64,000 bases of DNA from Silvania confinis (GTDB lineage Bacteria > Pseudomonadota > Gammaproteobacteria > Enterobacterales > Enterobacteriaceae), in contig NZ_JAMGZJ010000076.1 in NCBI RefSeq assembly GCF_025564085.1, forward strand, positions 268,202 to 332,201. The letters are read 5' to 3'. Within the stretch, counting starts at the first letter, position 1, and the number at the start of each line of letters is the position of its first letter. Both the position numbers and the translations under genes were made by a program. Shown in pieces: positions 44,000 to 53,758 of the stretch. A model generated the notes under the pieces. The model worked only from the letters and a program-made list of their open reading frames with translations, did not search any database and was not told the DNA's origin.

Positions 44000-45349
44000 A
44001 TGCTGGATAAAATTGTTATTGCCAACCGCGGCGAGATTGCACTGCGAATCCTTCGTGCCTGTAAAGAGCTGGGCATCAAGACCGTTGCTGTGCACTCAAG
44101 CGCGGATCGCGATCTGAAACACGTTTTACTGGCGGATGAGACGGTCTGTATTGGCCCGGCTCCGTCCGTTAAAAGCTATCTGAACATCCCGGCTATCATC
44201 AGCGCCGCTGAGATCACCGGCGCGGTAGCGATTCACCCGGGTTATGGCTTCCTCTCTGAGAATGCCAATTTTGCTGAGCAGGTTGAGCGCTCCGGCTTTA
44301 TCTTCATCGGCCCGAAAGCTGACACTATCCGTCTGATGGGCGACAAAGTGTCTGCGATCAACGCCATGAAGAAAGCAGGCGTACCAACGGTTCCAGGCTC
44401 CGATGGCCCACTGGGCGACGATATGGATGCTAACCGTGCCCATGCTAAACGCATTGGCTACCCGGTTATCATCAAAGCGTCCGGCGGCGGCGGTGGTCGC
44501 GGTATGCGCGTTGTGCGTAACGATGCGGATTTGGCTCAGTCCATCGCCATGACCAAAGCTGAAGCGAAAGCGGCTTTCAGCAACGACATGGTGTACATGG
44601 AGAAGTTCCTCGAGAACCCACGTCACATCGAAATTCAGGTGCTGGCAGACGGTCAGGGCAACGCTATCTATCTGGCAGAACGTGACTGCTCCATGCAGCG
44701 CCGCCACCAGAAAGTCGTCGAAGAAGCACCAGCACCGGGCATTACGCCGGAGCTGCGTCGCTACATCGGCGAACGTTGCTCTAAAGCGTGCGTGGATATC
44801 GGCTATCGCGGTGCAGGTACCTTCGAGTTCCTGTTCGAAAACGGCGAGTTCTACTTCATTGAGATGAACACCCGTATTCAGGTTGAACACCCGGTTACCG
44901 AAATGATCACCGGCGTTGACCTGATCAAAGAACAGCTGCGTATCGCTGCGGGTCAACCGCTGTCCATCAAACAGGAAGAAGTGGTGGTTAAAGGCCATGC
45001 GGTGGAATGCCGTATCAACGCCGAAGACCCGAACACCTTCCTGCCAAGCCCGGGTAAAATCACGCGTTTCCACGCGCCGGGTGGTTTTGGTGTGCGTTGG
45101 GAGTCTCATATCTACGCCGGTTACACTGTGCCGCCGTACTATGACTCAATGATCGGTAAGCTTATCTGTTACGGCGAATCCCGTGATGTGGCGATTGCCC
45201 GCATGAAGAATGCCCTGCAGGAGCTGATCATCGACGGTATCAAAACCAACGTTGAGCTGCAGATGCGTATTATGACCGACGAGAACTTCCAGCATGGTGG
45301 GACTAACATCCACTATCTGGAGAAAAAGCTCGGCCTTCATGAAAAATAA
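44000..45349 (+). CDS. accC: Biotin carboxylase subunit of acetyl-CoA carboxylase
   Basis: AccC uses ATP and bicarbonate to carboxylate AccB-bound biotin. I start at the ATG at 44000 ([20 protein letters not shown], 449 residues, as in E. coli), which has CGAGGCGA upstream; the frame is open further into accB. ATP-grasp features are present: [14 protein letters not shown] (glycine loop, near residue 160) and [16 protein letters not shown] with metal and bicarbonate ligands near residue 287. It is co-transcribed with accB and followed by a terminator. Confidence 0.98.
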   Translation: MLDKIVIANRGEIALRILRACKELGIKTVAVHSSADRDLKHVLLADETVCIGPAPSVKSYLNIPAIISAAEITGAVAIHPGYGFLSENANFAEQVERSGFIFIGPKADTIRLMGDKVSAINAMKKAGVPTVPGSDGPLGDDMDANRAHAKRIGYPVIIKASGGGGGRGMRVVRNDADLAQSIAMTKAEAKAAFSNDMVYMEKFLENPRHIEIQVLADGQGNAIYLAERDCSMQRRHQKVVEEAPAPGITPELRRYIGERCSKACVDIGYRGAGTFEFLFENGEFYFIEMNTRIQVEHPVTEMITGVDLIKEQLRIAAGQPLSIKQEEVVVKGHAVECRINAEDPNTFLPSPGKITRFHAPGGFGVRWESHIYAGYTVPPYYDSMIGKLICYGESRDVAIARMKNALQELIIDGIKTNVELQMRIMTDENFQHGGTNIHYLEKKLGLHEK

Positions 45350-45368
45350 GCAGATGTAAGCAACAAAA

Positions 45369-45391
45369 GGCCGGTTAATCCGGCCTTTTTT
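45369..45391 (+). terminator. Terminator of accBC
   Basis: GGCCGG (45369-45374), loop TTAAT and CCGGCC (45380-45385) followed by TTTTTT, with AAAA before the stem, 19 bases after the accC stop. Confidence 0.93.
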
Positions 45392-45457
45392 ATTTCTGGG
45401 GGTTGCTCAGTCCCATCATGTACAATCCCCGCTTTCTTTTCCCACCAGGGACAAAAA

Positions 45458-45700
45458 ATGGACAAACGTTTTGTTCAGGCCAATAAAGAAGCCCGTTGGG
45501 CGCTGTGGCTAACCCTTCTCTATCTTGCAGCGTGGTTAGTGGCTGCTTACTTACCTGACTCACAGATTGGGATAACGGGTCTGCCGCACTGGTTCGAAAT
45601 GGCCTGTCTGCTTATCCCACTGGTGTTTATTGTGCTGTGCTGGGCGATGGTGAAGTTCATCTATCGTGATATCTCGCTGGAGGACGACAATGCAGCTTGA
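45458..45700 (+). CDS. yhdT: Small inner membrane protein YhdT
   Basis: An 80-residue DUF997 protein with two membrane segments (residues about 15-33 and 45-68: WALWLTLLYLAAWLVAAYL and MACLLIPLVFIVLCWAMV). It always precedes panF; this two-gene pattern resembles the small-plus-large subunits of sodium/solute symporters. It overlaps panF by 11 bases. The function is unproven. Confidence 0.94.
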   Translation: MDKRFVQANKEARWALWLTLLYLAAWLVAAYLPDSQIGITGLPHWFEMACLLIPLVFIVLCWAMVKFIYRDISLEDDNAA

Positions 45701-47141
45701 AGTCATTCTGCCGCTGATCGCTTATCTGCTGGTAGTGTTCGGTCTGTCCATCTATGCCATGCGTAAGCGCTCGACCGGCCCTTTCCTTAATGAATATTTC
45801 CTCGGCAGCCGCTCAATGGGCGGGATTGTGCTGGCCATGACCCTGACCGCGACCTACATCAGCGCCAGTTCGTTTATTGGCGGCCCGGGAGCCGCCTATA
45901 AATATGGTCTGGGCTGGGTACTGCTGGCGATGATCCAGCTCCCTGCCGTCTGGCTCTCGCTGGGTATTCTGGGCAAAAAATTTGCCATCCTGGCGCGTCG
46001 CTACAATGCCGTCACGCTGAACGATATGCTCTTTGCGCGCTACCAGAGTCGCCTGCTGGTGTGGCTGGCCAGTCTCAGTTTACTGGTGGCGTTCGTGGGC
46101 GCGATGACGGTGCAGTTTATCGGCGGCGCACGCCTGCTGGAAACCGCAGCCGGGATCCCTTACGAGACAGGGCTGCTGATCTTTGGCATCAGCATCGCGC
46201 TGTATACTGCCTTTGGCGGTTTTCGCGCCAGCGTGCTCAACGATACGATGCAGGGCATGGTGATGCTGATCGGCACTATCGTGCTGCTGGTCGGTGTGGT
46301 GCATGCTGCGGGCGGTTTAGGCCAGGCAGTGGAAACCCTGCAGGCTATCGACCCGAAACTGGTTTCCCCACAGGGCGCCGATGACATCCTCTCCCCAACC
46401 TTTATGACCTCCTTCTGGGTGCTGGTCTGCTTCGGGGTAATCGGCCTGCCGCATACGGCCGTGCGCTGTATCTCTTACAAAGACAGCAAGGCGGTGCATC
46501 GCGGGATCATCATCGGCACCATTGTGGTGGCGATCCTGATGTTCGGTATGCACCTTGCGGGCGCGCTGGGCCGGGCGGTGATCCCGGATCTTACCGTGCC
46601 CGATCTGGTGATCCCAACCCTGATGATTAAGGTCCTGCCACCGTTTGCCGCTGGGATCTTCCTTGCTGCGCCGATGGCGGCGATCATGTCGACAATTAAC
46701 GCCCAATTGCTGCAAAGTTCCGCTACGATCATTAAAGATCTGTACTTGAACATGCACCCGGAACAGATGACCAACGAGCGTCGCCTGAAGCGCATGTCAG
46801 CCGCAATCACCCTGCTATTGGGCGCGCTGTTGCTGCTGGCAGCCTGGAAGCCGCCGGAGATGATCATCTGGCTGAACCTGCTGGCCTTTGGCGGGCTGGA
46901 AGCGGTGTTCCTGTGGCCGCTGGTGCTGGGACTGTACTGGGAGCGCGCGAATGCTGCGGGAGCGCTGAGTGCGATGATCGTCGGTGGCGTGCTGTACGCC
47001 GTGCTCGCCTCCTTTAATGTTCAGTATCTGGGCTTCCATCCGATCGTGCCTTCGTTACTGCTGAGTTTGCTGGCGTTTGTGGTCGGGAACCGTTTTGGTC
47101 AACCTGCGCCGCAGCCCGCCGTCATTTCTACTGATAAATAA
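45690..47141 (+). CDS. panF: Sodium/pantothenate symporter
   Basis: PanF imports pantothenate, the coenzyme A precursor, with sodium. I start at the ATG at 45690 ([18 protein letters not shown], 483 residues as in E. coli), inside the end of yhdT, with GGAGG nine bases upstream. It has about 12-13 membrane segments of the solute:sodium symporter family, including [19 protein letters not shown] near residue 55 and the [19 protein letters not shown] signature near residue 325. prmA follows 11 bases later, suggesting yhdT-panF-prmA are one transcript. Confidence 0.97.
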   Translation: MQLEVILPLIAYLLVVFGLSIYAMRKRSTGPFLNEYFLGSRSMGGIVLAMTLTATYISASSFIGGPGAAYKYGLGWVLLAMIQLPAVWLSLGILGKKFAILARRYNAVTLNDMLFARYQSRLLVWLASLSLLVAFVGAMTVQFIGGARLLETAAGIPYETGLLIFGISIALYTAFGGFRASVLNDTMQGMVMLIGTIVLLVGVVHAAGGLGQAVETLQAIDPKLVSPQGADDILSPTFMTSFWVLVCFGVIGLPHTAVRCISYKDSKAVHRGIIIGTIVVAILMFGMHLAGALGRAVIPDLTVPDLVIPTLMIKVLPPFAAGIFLAAPMAAIMSTINAQLLQSSATIIKDLYLNMHPEQMTNERRLKRMSAAITLLLGALLLLAAWKPPEMIIWLNLLAFGGLEAVFLWPLVLGLYWERANAAGALSAMIVGGVLYAVLASFNVQYLGFHPIVPSLLLSLLAFVVGNRFGQPAPQPAVISTDK

Positions 47142-47152
47142 AGAGTTTTGCC

Positions 47153-48037
47153 ATGCCGTGGATCCAACTGAAACTGAATACAACCGGCGCAAATGCCGAA
47201 GAAATGAGTGATGCGCTGATGGAGACCGGTGCAGTCTCCGTCACCTTCCAGGACACGCATGACACGCCGGTGTTTGAACCTCTGCCAGGCGAAACCCGCC
47301 TGTGGGGTGATACCGACGTCATCGGCCTGTTCGATGCTGAAACCGACATGAACGAAGTGTTGGCGATTCTGGAAAATCACCCGCTGCTGGGCGCAGATTT
47401 TGCTCACAAGATTGAGCAGCTGGAAGATAAAGACTGGGAGCGCGAGTGGATGGATAACTTCCACCCGATGCAGTTTGGCAAACGTCTGTGGATCTGCCCG
47501 AGCTGGCGCGACGTCCCGGATGCCAACGCAGTCAACGTGATGCTCGATCCGGGCCTGGCATTCGGGACCGGCACGCACCCAACCACCTCTCTGTGTCTGC
47601 AATGGCTTGATGGCCTGGATCTGGACGGTAAAACAGTAATCGACTTTGGCTGCGGATCCGGGATCCTGGCTATCGCAGCCCTGAAGCTGGGCGCGGCAAA
47701 AGCGATCGGGATCGACATCGATCCGCAGGCCATTCAGGCCAGCCGCGATAACGCCGAACGTAATGGCGTCTCCGAGCGCCTTGAGCTGTATCTGCCAAAC
47801 GATCAGCCTGAGGTCATGAAAGCCGACGTGGTGGTCGCCAATATCCTCGCGGGTCCGTTACGCGAGCTGGCACCATTGATCAGCGTCCTGCCCGTTGATG
47901 GCGGTTTGCTGGGCCTTTCCGGCATCCTGGCCAGCCAGGCTGACAGCGTGTGTGAAGCCTATGCCGATCTCTTTGCACTCGACCCGGTTGTCGAGAAAGA
48001 AGAGTGGTGTCGCATTACCGGTCGTAAAAAGTCATAA
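47153..48037 (+). CDS. prmA: Ribosomal protein L11 methyltransferase
   Basis: PrmA trimethylates several amino groups of ribosomal protein L11 using S-adenosylmethionine. The 294 residues comprise an N-terminal substrate-binding domain (residues about 1-55), a linker, and a Rossmann methyltransferase domain with [18 protein letters not shown] (SAM motif I, near residue 165) and the NILAGPL motif near residue 230. The length is one residue more than E. coli. It starts 11 bases after panF and is followed by a terminator, which separates it from the carbonic anhydrase gene. Confidence 0.97.
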   Translation: MPWIQLKLNTTGANAEEMSDALMETGAVSVTFQDTHDTPVFEPLPGETRLWGDTDVIGLFDAETDMNEVLAILENHPLLGADFAHKIEQLEDKDWEREWMDNFHPMQFGKRLWICPSWRDVPDANAVNVMLDPGLAFGTGTHPTTSLCLQWLDGLDLDGKTVIDFGCGSGILAIAALKLGAAKAIGIDIDPQAIQASRDNAERNGVSERLELYLPNDQPEVMKADVVVANILAGPLRELAPLISVLPVDGGLLGLSGILASQADSVCEAYADLFALDPVVEKEEWCRITGRKKS

Positions 48038-48049
48038 CGTAGTCCTGTC

Positions 48050-48078
48050 GCGTGGCCGTTCAGGCCACGCCATTTTTG
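48050..48078 (+). terminator. Terminator after prmA
   Basis: GCGTGGCC (48050-48057), loop GTTCA and GGCCACGC (48063-48070) followed by CATTTTTG, 13 bases after the prmA stop. Confidence 0.85.
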
Positions 48079-48168
48079 TCACGTCTTCCACACCTACTCT
48101 CCGGTAAAATATCCTTTCAACTTATAGGGTTGATGTTTTTTTCATACACAATTCACCGGAAGAATATT

Positions 48169-48909
48169 ATGGCTAAACAACCTGGCAAGGCCGCGCTGCT
48201 GGCGCTCAGCATCCTGTCCACCTCGGCGTATGCATCACACTGGAGCTATGAAGGAGAAGGTGCCCCCGAGTACTGGGGCAAACTGGACCAGGCCTGGAAA
48301 ACCTGTCAGAACGGCATGAACCAATCCCCCATCAATATTGATGCCACGCTTAGCGCACACCTCGCACCGCTGGTCACGCACTACACCGACGGCCCGGTGA
48401 CGCTGATTAACAATGGCCATACGATTCAGGCGGGGGAAAAAGTCGGTACGCAGGACAGCATCACCCTCGATAGTAAAAACTGGCCCCTGCAGCAGTTCCA
48501 CTTCCATGCCCCGAGTGAGAACAAAGTGCATGGTAAGACCTACGCGATGGAGATGCATCTGGTGCACCAGAATGCGGAAGGCGAGATCGCCGTGGTCGCG
48601 GTGATGTTTGAAAAGGGTGCTGCAAATGCGGAACTGGAAAAACTCTGGCGCACAATGCCCGCGCAGGCGGACCAGTCAGCAGTTCTACCTGCGCATCTGG
48701 ATATCAACGCCCTATTGCCCACGGATAAGACCTTCTGGCGATTTAGCGGCTCTCTGACTACCCCGCCGTGCTCGGAAGGCGTCATCTGGATGGTAATGAA
48801 ACATCCCTTGACCCTCTCCGCTGCACAGCTGTCCATGTTTAGCCATACCTTGCACCACAACAATAACCGTCCGGTACAGTCACTGCACGGGCGTACTGTG
48901 GTTGAATAA
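48169..48909 (+). CDS. cah: Periplasmic alpha-carbonic anhydrase
   Basis: A secreted alpha-class carbonic anhydrase that interconverts CO2 and bicarbonate. I start at 48169 (MAKQPGKAALLALSILS, 246 residues): the signal peptide ends near AYA/SHW, and longer frames break that signal. The fold begins with HWSYEGEGAPEYWGKL; zinc ligands are His111 and His113 (QFHFHAPSE) and His130 (EMHLVH), and the substrate pocket motif LTTPPCSEGVIW is near residue 200. Two cysteines (C46 and the one in PPCSEG) can form the periplasmic disulfide. E. coli K-12 lacks this class of enzyme. It has terminators or palindromes on both sides and so appears to be a single-gene unit. Confidence 0.94.
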   Translation: MAKQPGKAALLALSILSTSAYASHWSYEGEGAPEYWGKLDQAWKTCQNGMNQSPINIDATLSAHLAPLVTHYTDGPVTLINNGHTIQAGEKVGTQDSITLDSKNWPLQQFHFHAPSENKVHGKTYAMEMHLVHQNAEGEIAVVAVMFEKGAANAELEKLWRTMPAQADQSAVLPAHLDINALLPTDKTFWRFSGSLTTPPCSEGVIWMVMKHPLTLSAAQLSMFSHTLHHNNNRPVQSLHGRTVVE

Positions 48910-48966
48910 CGCGCAATCAGTGCGCTGAGATGTTGTTCTAAAATGCGATAAAGATCGCAAAGAACA

Positions 48967-49001
48967 GGGATAATCTGCTGTTTAAAACAGCAGATTATCC
49001 C
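48967..49001. repeat. Perfect 35-base palindrome between cah and dusB
   Basis: GGGATAATCTGCTGTTT (48967-48983), one central A, and AAACAGCAGATTATCCC (48985-49001) are exact complements. It lies 58 bases after cah and about 170 bases upstream of the fis promoter. A smaller hairpin TGCGAT-AAAG-ATCGCA lies just before it. There is no T run after either, so it could be an unusual terminator or a protein-binding dyad. The remainder of 48910-49239 is the dusB-fis control region. Confidence 0.6.
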
Positions 49002-49171
49002 GCTCAACGGTGTAATTCATTAAGAAAAAATGAGAAGTTTTGGGAAATTGTAAGCGACCATAAAATAGCCATTATCAACTAACTAAATGATTAGTATGAA
49101 ATATATATTTTAAACCTCACCTTTACCGGCGATTCCTTGATCTACAACAGAGGATTGTTCAAAGTTTGGCC

Positions 49172-49200
49172 TTTCATCTCATGCGAAAAATGCGTAAGAT
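49172..49200 (+). promoter_or_regulatory. Promoter of dusB-fis
   Basis: TTTCAT (49172-49177) and TAAGAT (49195-49200) are 17 bases apart and followed by the GC-rich discriminator ACGCCGCC. The segment closely resembles the E. coli fis promoter as I recall it, which is under growth-rate and stringent control and is autoregulated by Fis. The start would be near 49207, giving a leader of about 33 bases before dusB. Confidence 0.75.
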
Positions 49201-49239
49201 ACGCCGCCTTGCAGTCACAGTATGGTCATTTCTTAACTC

Positions 49240-50205
49240 ATGCGTATCGGACACCACCAGCTCAGAAATCGCCTGATCGCAGCACCTATGGCAGGTATTA
49301 CCGACCGGCCATTCAGGACGCTGTGCTACGAGATGGGAGCAGGTTTAACCGTTTCCGAGATGATGTCGTCTAACCCGCAGGTTTGGGAAAGCGATAAATC
49401 CCGTCTACGGATGGTGCACATTGATGAGCCAGGTATTCGCACCGTGCAAATTGCCGGAAGCGTGCCTGAAGAGATGGCAGATGCCGCGCGTATTAACGTG
49501 GAAAGTGGCGCCCAGATTATTGATATCAATATGGGTTGCCCGGCCAAAAAGGTGAATCGCAAGCTTGCAGGCTCAGCCCTTCTGCAATACCCCGACCAGG
49601 TTAAGTCTATCCTGACGGCGGTTGTCAGCGCAGTGGACGTCCCTGTTACGTTAAAGATTCGCACGGGTTGGTCGCCGGAACACCGTAACTGTGTAGAAAT
49701 TGCCCAACTGGCTGAAGACTGTGGTATCCAGGCCCTGACCATTCATGGACGCACTCGCGCCTGTTTGTTCAATGGTGAAGCTGAATACGACAGTATTCGG
49801 GCAGTTAAGCAGAAAGTTTCCATTCCGATTATCGCGAATGGCGACATTACTGACCCGCTTAAAGCCAGAGCTGTACTCGACTATACGGGAGCTGATGCTC
49901 TGATGATAGGACGTGCAGCTCAGGGAAGACCCTGGATCTTTCGGGAAATCCAGCATTATCTGGACACTGGGGAGTTGCTGCTCCCACTGCCACTGGCAGA
50001 GGTAAAGCGCTTGCTATGCGCACATATTCGGGAATTGCATGACTTTTACGGTCAGGCAAAGGGGTACCGAATCGCGCGTAAACACGTATCCTGGTATCTC
50101 CAGGAACATGCTCCAGATGACCAGTTTCGGCGCACATTCAACGCCATAGAGGATGCCAGCGAACAGCTGGAGGCGTTGGAGGCATACTTCGAAAATCTTG
50201 CGTAA
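49240..50205 (+). CDS. dusB: tRNA-dihydrouridine synthase B
   Basis: DusB reduces uridine to dihydrouridine in the D loop of tRNAs (position 17) using FMN and NADPH. The 321-residue TIM-barrel protein begins with the FMN-binding [15 protein letters not shown], has the catalytic cysteine in [20 protein letters not shown] near residue 100, HGRTRACLF and IANGDITDP, and a C-terminal helical tRNA-binding domain. The length matches E. coli. It is 23 bases upstream of fis in the conserved dusB-fis operon. Confidence 0.98.
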   Translation: MRIGHHQLRNRLIAAPMAGITDRPFRTLCYEMGAGLTVSEMMSSNPQVWESDKSRLRMVHIDEPGIRTVQIAGSVPEEMADAARINVESGAQIIDINMGCPAKKVNRKLAGSALLQYPDQVKSILTAVVSAVDVPVTLKIRTGWSPEHRNCVEIAQLAEDCGIQALTIHGRTRACLFNGEAEYDSIRAVKQKVSIPIIANGDITDPLKARAVLDYTGADALMIGRAAQGRPWIFREIQHYLDTGELLLPLPLAEVKRLLCAHIRELHDFYGQAKGYRIARKHVSWYLQEHAPDDQFRRTFNAIEDASEQLEALEAYFENLA

Positions 50206-50228
50206 TGAAATAAAGAGCTGACAGAACT

Positions 50229-50525
50229 ATGTTCGAACAACGCGTAAATTCTGACGTACTGACCGTTTCTACCGTTAACTCCCAGGACCAGGTGACTCAA
50301 AAGCCCCTGCGTGACTCGGTTAAGCAGGCACTGAAGAACTATTTTGCTCAACTGAACGGTCAGGATGTTAATGACCTGTATGAGCTGGTACTGGCTGAAG
50401 TTGAACAGCCCCTGTTGGACATGGTGATGCAATACACCCGCGGGAACCAGACCCGTGCTGCCCTGATGATGGGTATCAACCGTGGTACGCTGCGTAAGAA
50501 ACTGAAAAAATACGGCATGAACTGA
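50229..50525 (+). CDS. fis: Nucleoid-associated protein Fis
   Basis: Fis bends DNA, activates rRNA and tRNA promoters in fast growth and aids site-specific inversion. The 98-residue protein is essentially the E. coli sequence: N-terminal beta-hairpin arms (residues about 11-26), dimerisation helices and the C-terminal helix-turn-helix ([20 protein letters not shown], residues about 74-95). It is the second gene of dusB-fis and is followed by a terminator. Confidence 0.99.
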
Positions 50526-50550
50526 TTTCTATCAGCTAAGTGTTTGTTTA

Positions 50551-50586
50551 AAAAGGCGCTACTCGGCATGGGGACGCGCCTTTTTT
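50551..50586 (+). terminator. Terminator of dusB-fis
   Basis: AAAAGGCGC (from 50551) pairs with GCGCCTTTT around a 16-base loop; TTTTTT ends at 50586, 26 bases after fis. Confidence 0.85.
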
Positions 50587-50722
50587 ATATCTGCTATTCC
50601 GCCCCATCTGTGCTCCGCAACCCCACCGTTGTCCACAAACGTAAACATGGGTAACCCCACTTCTCTACCGTCATTTTTCGTGTATATTTCTCGCACTCTT
50701 GTCAACTGTCCCGGAACCCAGA

Positions 50723-50887
50723 ATGATCCGTAAGTATTGGTGGTTAGTCGTCTTTGCGATTACCGTTTTCCTTTTCGATGCTGTGTTAATGCACTGGATC
50801 GAGCTTATCTCTACGGAAACAGACAAGTGCCGCAACATGAATTCAGTCAATCCTTTAAAGCTGATTAATTGCACCGATTTAGATTAA
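50723..50887 (+). CDS. yhdU: Small membrane protein YhdU
   Basis: A 54-residue protein nearly identical through its first 47 residues to E. coli YhdU: one membrane segment (YWWLVVFAITVFLFDAVLM, residues about 5-23) followed by a short tail with two cysteines (DKCRNMN and INCTD). I start at the ATG at 50723, as in E. coli; the frame is open eight codons upstream. The function is unknown. In E. coli the DNA methyltransferase gene yhdJ lies between fis and yhdU; it is absent here. Confidence 0.85.
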   Translation: MIRKYWWLVVFAITVFLFDAVLMHWIELISTETDKCRNMNSVNPLKLINCTDLD

Positions 50888-51014
50888 ATCACTGCTTTCC
50901 CTCGATAATTGTACGGGCTTAAATCCCTTTGAGGCATTTATAGAGAATGATAATGTCTCAGCCCGTCTCCCCCGGTATCACGTAATACCTCACTGCGTAT
51001 GAGTTGATGAGATC

Positions 51015-53096
51015 ATGCTGGTTAGCCAATACGACCAAATCCTTGTGGTTATCTCTTTTGTTGTGGCCATTCTTGCCGCCTATACCGCGCTAGATATGGC
51101 CGGCCGGGTAGCCGGTTGCACCGGCGTTGCGGCCCGCGTCTGGCTGACCGGTGGCGGGATAGCCATGGGCATCGGTATCTGGGCCATGCACTTTATCGGC
51201 ATGCTGGCGATGGATGTCTCCATGCGGCTCAATTACGACCTGCTGCTGACGGCACTATCAATGCTGATTGCGGTGGGTGCGTCGCTGTTCGCCCTGTGGC
51301 TGGTGAGCCGCGATCATTTACGCCGACGCCGGTTACTGACGGGTGCAGTGATTCTGGGGGCGGGTATCGTTGCGATGCACTATACCGGGATGGCCGCGCT
51401 GCAGGTTGAGCCCGCTATCGTCTGGGATATGCGCTGGGTTTCGCTTTCCGTCGTCATCGCCCTGCTCGCGTCGCTCGCGGCACTGTGGCTGACGTTTCGC
51501 CTCCGCCGCGATGCCGCTCAGGTCACGCTAATGCGTGCGGGCGCAGCCATTTTGATGGGCGTGGCCATCGCCGGGATGCACTACACCGGAATGAAGGCCG
51601 CACAGTTCCCGGTGCAGAGCCATATGCACCATCATGGCGTGAACGGCAGCTGGCTGGCCGTCCTGGTGAGCGTACTCGCGCTCTCGGTTCTGGGGATAAC
51701 CCTCCTGGTTTCCATGTTTGATGCGCGCCTGCAGGCCCGCACATCGCTGCTTGCCTCGTCGCTGGCCAAAGCTAACCGTGAGCTGGCCCAGCTTGCCCTG
51801 CACGATACCCTGACGCGCCTGCCCAACCGCGTGCTGCTGGAAGATCGTCTCGACCAGGCGATCAACAAAGCCGACCGCGAAGAGGCCATCTTCGCGCTGC
51901 TGTTTATGGATCTGGATGGCTTTAAAGCGGTAAACGACGCCTACGGACACGACACCGGGGATAAGCTGCTGGTGGCGGTCACCGAACGACTGGAACAGCC
52001 CCTGAAAGGCCAGTACACGCTGGCGCGTATTGGCGGGGATGAGTTTGTGCTGCTGGCGGAGATCGATACTCCTAACGATGCCGCGTCGCTGGCCAGTGCG
52101 CTGGTGCATGTCATCGACAAACCCTTCAGCCTTGAGCTGTATGAACTGGTCGTCACCCTCAGCGTGGGGATTGCTATCTACCCCCATGACGGTAAAACCC
52201 AGCGCGAATTGATGTTCAACGCCGATGCCGCGATGTACCACACCAAGCACATGGGACGTAACAACTATCACTTCTTCCAGCCTTCGATGAATGCGCTGGC
52301 GCAGCAACAGCTGCAGCTGATGAATGACCTGTGGCTGGCGCTGGACCGCCACGAACTGCACCTGGTGTATCAACCTAAATTCCAGGCACCTGTGGGTCCA
52401 ATCGTGGGCTTCGAAGCGCTACTGCGCTGGCAACATCCGACTCAGGGATTGCTCGCGCCAGACCAGTTTCTGCCGCTGGCAGAAAAAAGCGGGCTGATTG
52501 TGCCTATTGGCAACTGGGTAATTGATGAAGCCTGCCGCCAGCTGCGGGAATGGCATCTGGAAGGCCACACGGACTGGTCCGTTGCGGTTAACCTCTCCAC
52601 GCTCCAGTTTGAGCAGCCCCAGCTGGTTGATACCGTTATGAGCAGCCTGGCGCGACATCATATTCCGCCTCATGCCCTGATTCTGGAAGTGACAGAAACG
52701 ACGGCAATGAACAATCCCGATGAGAGCGTGCGGGTGCTGACTGAGCTGACCCGGGCGGGCGTAAAGGCGTCTATCGATGACTTTGGTACCGGTTATTCCA
52801 GCCTGCTGTACCTGAAACGGCTGCCGGCCTGCGAGTTGAAAATCGACCGGGCATTTGTCAAAGACCTCGGCGGCGAAGGTGACGATGCCACCATCGTTTC
52901 CGCTATTGTCGCGCTGGCAAAAACGCTCAATCTGAAAGTGGTGGCAGAAGGGGTAGAAACACCGGAGCAGCAGGAATTTTTAACGCAACTCGGCTGTAAT
53001 ACGCTGCAGGGTTATCTGCTGGGTAAACCCGTCTCACCGCAAACCATCCACGCGATGAGCCACAATCCGCAGGCGATGCTGGCGGAACAATACTAA
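51015..53096 (+). CDS. MHYT-GGDEF-EAL cyclic di-GMP signalling protein
   Basis: A 693-residue membrane sensor with both c-di-GMP domains. The N-terminal MHYT sensor (residues about 1-240, seven membrane segments) shows three copies of its metal-binding motif: AMHFIGM (from residue 57), AMHYTGM and GMHYTGM. MHYT domains are proposed to bind copper and sense oxygen, CO or NO. A short coiled linker leads to a GGDEF domain with intact GGDEF at 340-344 (diguanylate cyclase) and an EAL domain with intact FEALLRW (Glu467) and the DDFGTGYSSL loop (phosphodiesterase). Both activities look possible, as in Pseudomonas MucR. It stands alone between yhdU and convergent acrS; I recall no counterpart at this place in E. 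coli. Confidence 0.93.
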   Translation: MLVSQYDQILVVISFVVAILAAYTALDMAGRVAGCTGVAARVWLTGGGIAMGIGIWAMHFIGMLAMDVSMRLNYDLLLTALSMLIAVGASLFALWLVSRDHLRRRRLLTGAVILGAGIVAMHYTGMAALQVEPAIVWDMRWVSLSVVIALLASLAALWLTFRLRRDAAQVTLMRAGAAILMGVAIAGMHYTGMKAAQFPVQSHMHHHGVNGSWLAVLVSVLALSVLGITLLVSMFDARLQARTSLLASSLAKANRELAQLALHDTLTRLPNRVLLEDRLDQAINKADREEAIFALLFMDLDGFKAVNDAYGHDTGDKLLVAVTERLEQPLKGQYTLARIGGDEFVLLAEIDTPNDAASLASALVHVIDKPFSLELYELVVTLSVGIAIYPHDGKTQRELMFNADAAMYHTKHMGRNNYHFFQPSMNALAQQQLQLMNDLWLALDRHELHLVYQPKFQAPVGPIVGFEALLRWQHPTQGLLAPDQFLPLAEKSGLIVPIGNWVIDEACRQLREWHLEGHTDWSVAVNLSTLQFEQPQLVDTVMSSLARHHIPPHALILEVTETTAMNNPDESVRVLTELTRAGVKASIDDFGTGYSSLLYLKRLPACELKIDRAFVKDLGGEGDDATIVSAIVALAKTLNLKVVAEGVETPEQQEFLTQLGCNTLQGYLLGKPVSPQTIHAMSHNPQAMLAEQY

Positions 53097-53110
53097 CCGG
53101 GTCGACGCCG

Positions 53111-53758
53111 CTACGAGGCGGCGTGGTACGCCCCGGGTGACAGCCGTGCAGCCGGTAACGTTGCCATAATATTATCGACAAGTTCTGGAGCCTGCTGATA
53201 CAGATCCAGCCGCTCCGGACTCATTAACCAGTTTTTGACCAGCCCACAGAAAAAGCCATGAAAAACAATTAACGTGGTATCAATATTTACCCTGGGAGAG
53301 ACGCGACCCCGCGCAATACATTTTTTCAGTATTCCACGAACATTTTCATCGTTGAATCCTATCCCTTCACGAATTTCATATTCTGAAATCATGTCCTTTT
53401 CAAATTCACATTTGTGATAAAGGATTTGCAGCAGCGTACGCTGGCGGGGATCGCGGGCAATATATTGCAGCGCAGTAACAAACTGCTCACGCAATATTAA
53501 TAAGGGATCATCCTCGTCAACCAGTAAAAGCCGATCGCGAATGATTTCGCGTAGCGGGCGTTGTTCCTGCCAGATAGCATTAAATATTTCCGTTTTACTG
53601 GCGAAATGCCAGTAAACGGCTCCCCGGGTCAGGCGGGCCGCGTCGGCGATATCGGACAGCGTGGTGTTTGCGACACCCCGTGCGGCAAACTGCTCTATCG
53701 CTGCCTCAATCAACGACCGGCGAGTCTTCAGAGCCTCAGCCTTTGTTTTACGCGCCAT
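53111..53758 (-). CDS. acrS: TetR-family repressor AcrS
   Basis: AcrS (EnvR) represses the divergent acrEF genes and can also repress acrAB. The 215-residue protein has the TetR N-terminal helix-turn-helix (residues about 10-57: TTLSDIADAARLTRGAVYWHF) and a C-terminal ligand-binding domain with the family's YHKCEF motif near residue 110. It is about five residues shorter than E. coli AcrS. It is divergent from acrE across 396 bases and converges with the MHYT gene, with only 14 bases between the stops. Confidence 0.94.
   Translation of the reverse strand: MARKTKAEALKTRRSLIEAAIEQFAARGVANTTLSDIADAARLTRGAVYWHFASKTEIFNAIWQEQRPLREIIRDRLLLVDEDDPLLILREQFVTALQYIARDPRQRTLLQILYHKCEFEKDMISEYEIREGIGFNDENVRGILKKCIARGRVSPRVNIDTTLIVFHGFFCGLVKNWLMSPERLDLYQQAPELVDNIMATLPAARLSPGAYHAAS

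Noticed and set aside
43943..44000. A 19-codon N-terminal extension of accC reaching into accB
   Set aside because: The ATG at 44000 has its own ribosome-binding sequence and gives the standard 449-residue enzyme; the extension is accB read in another frame.
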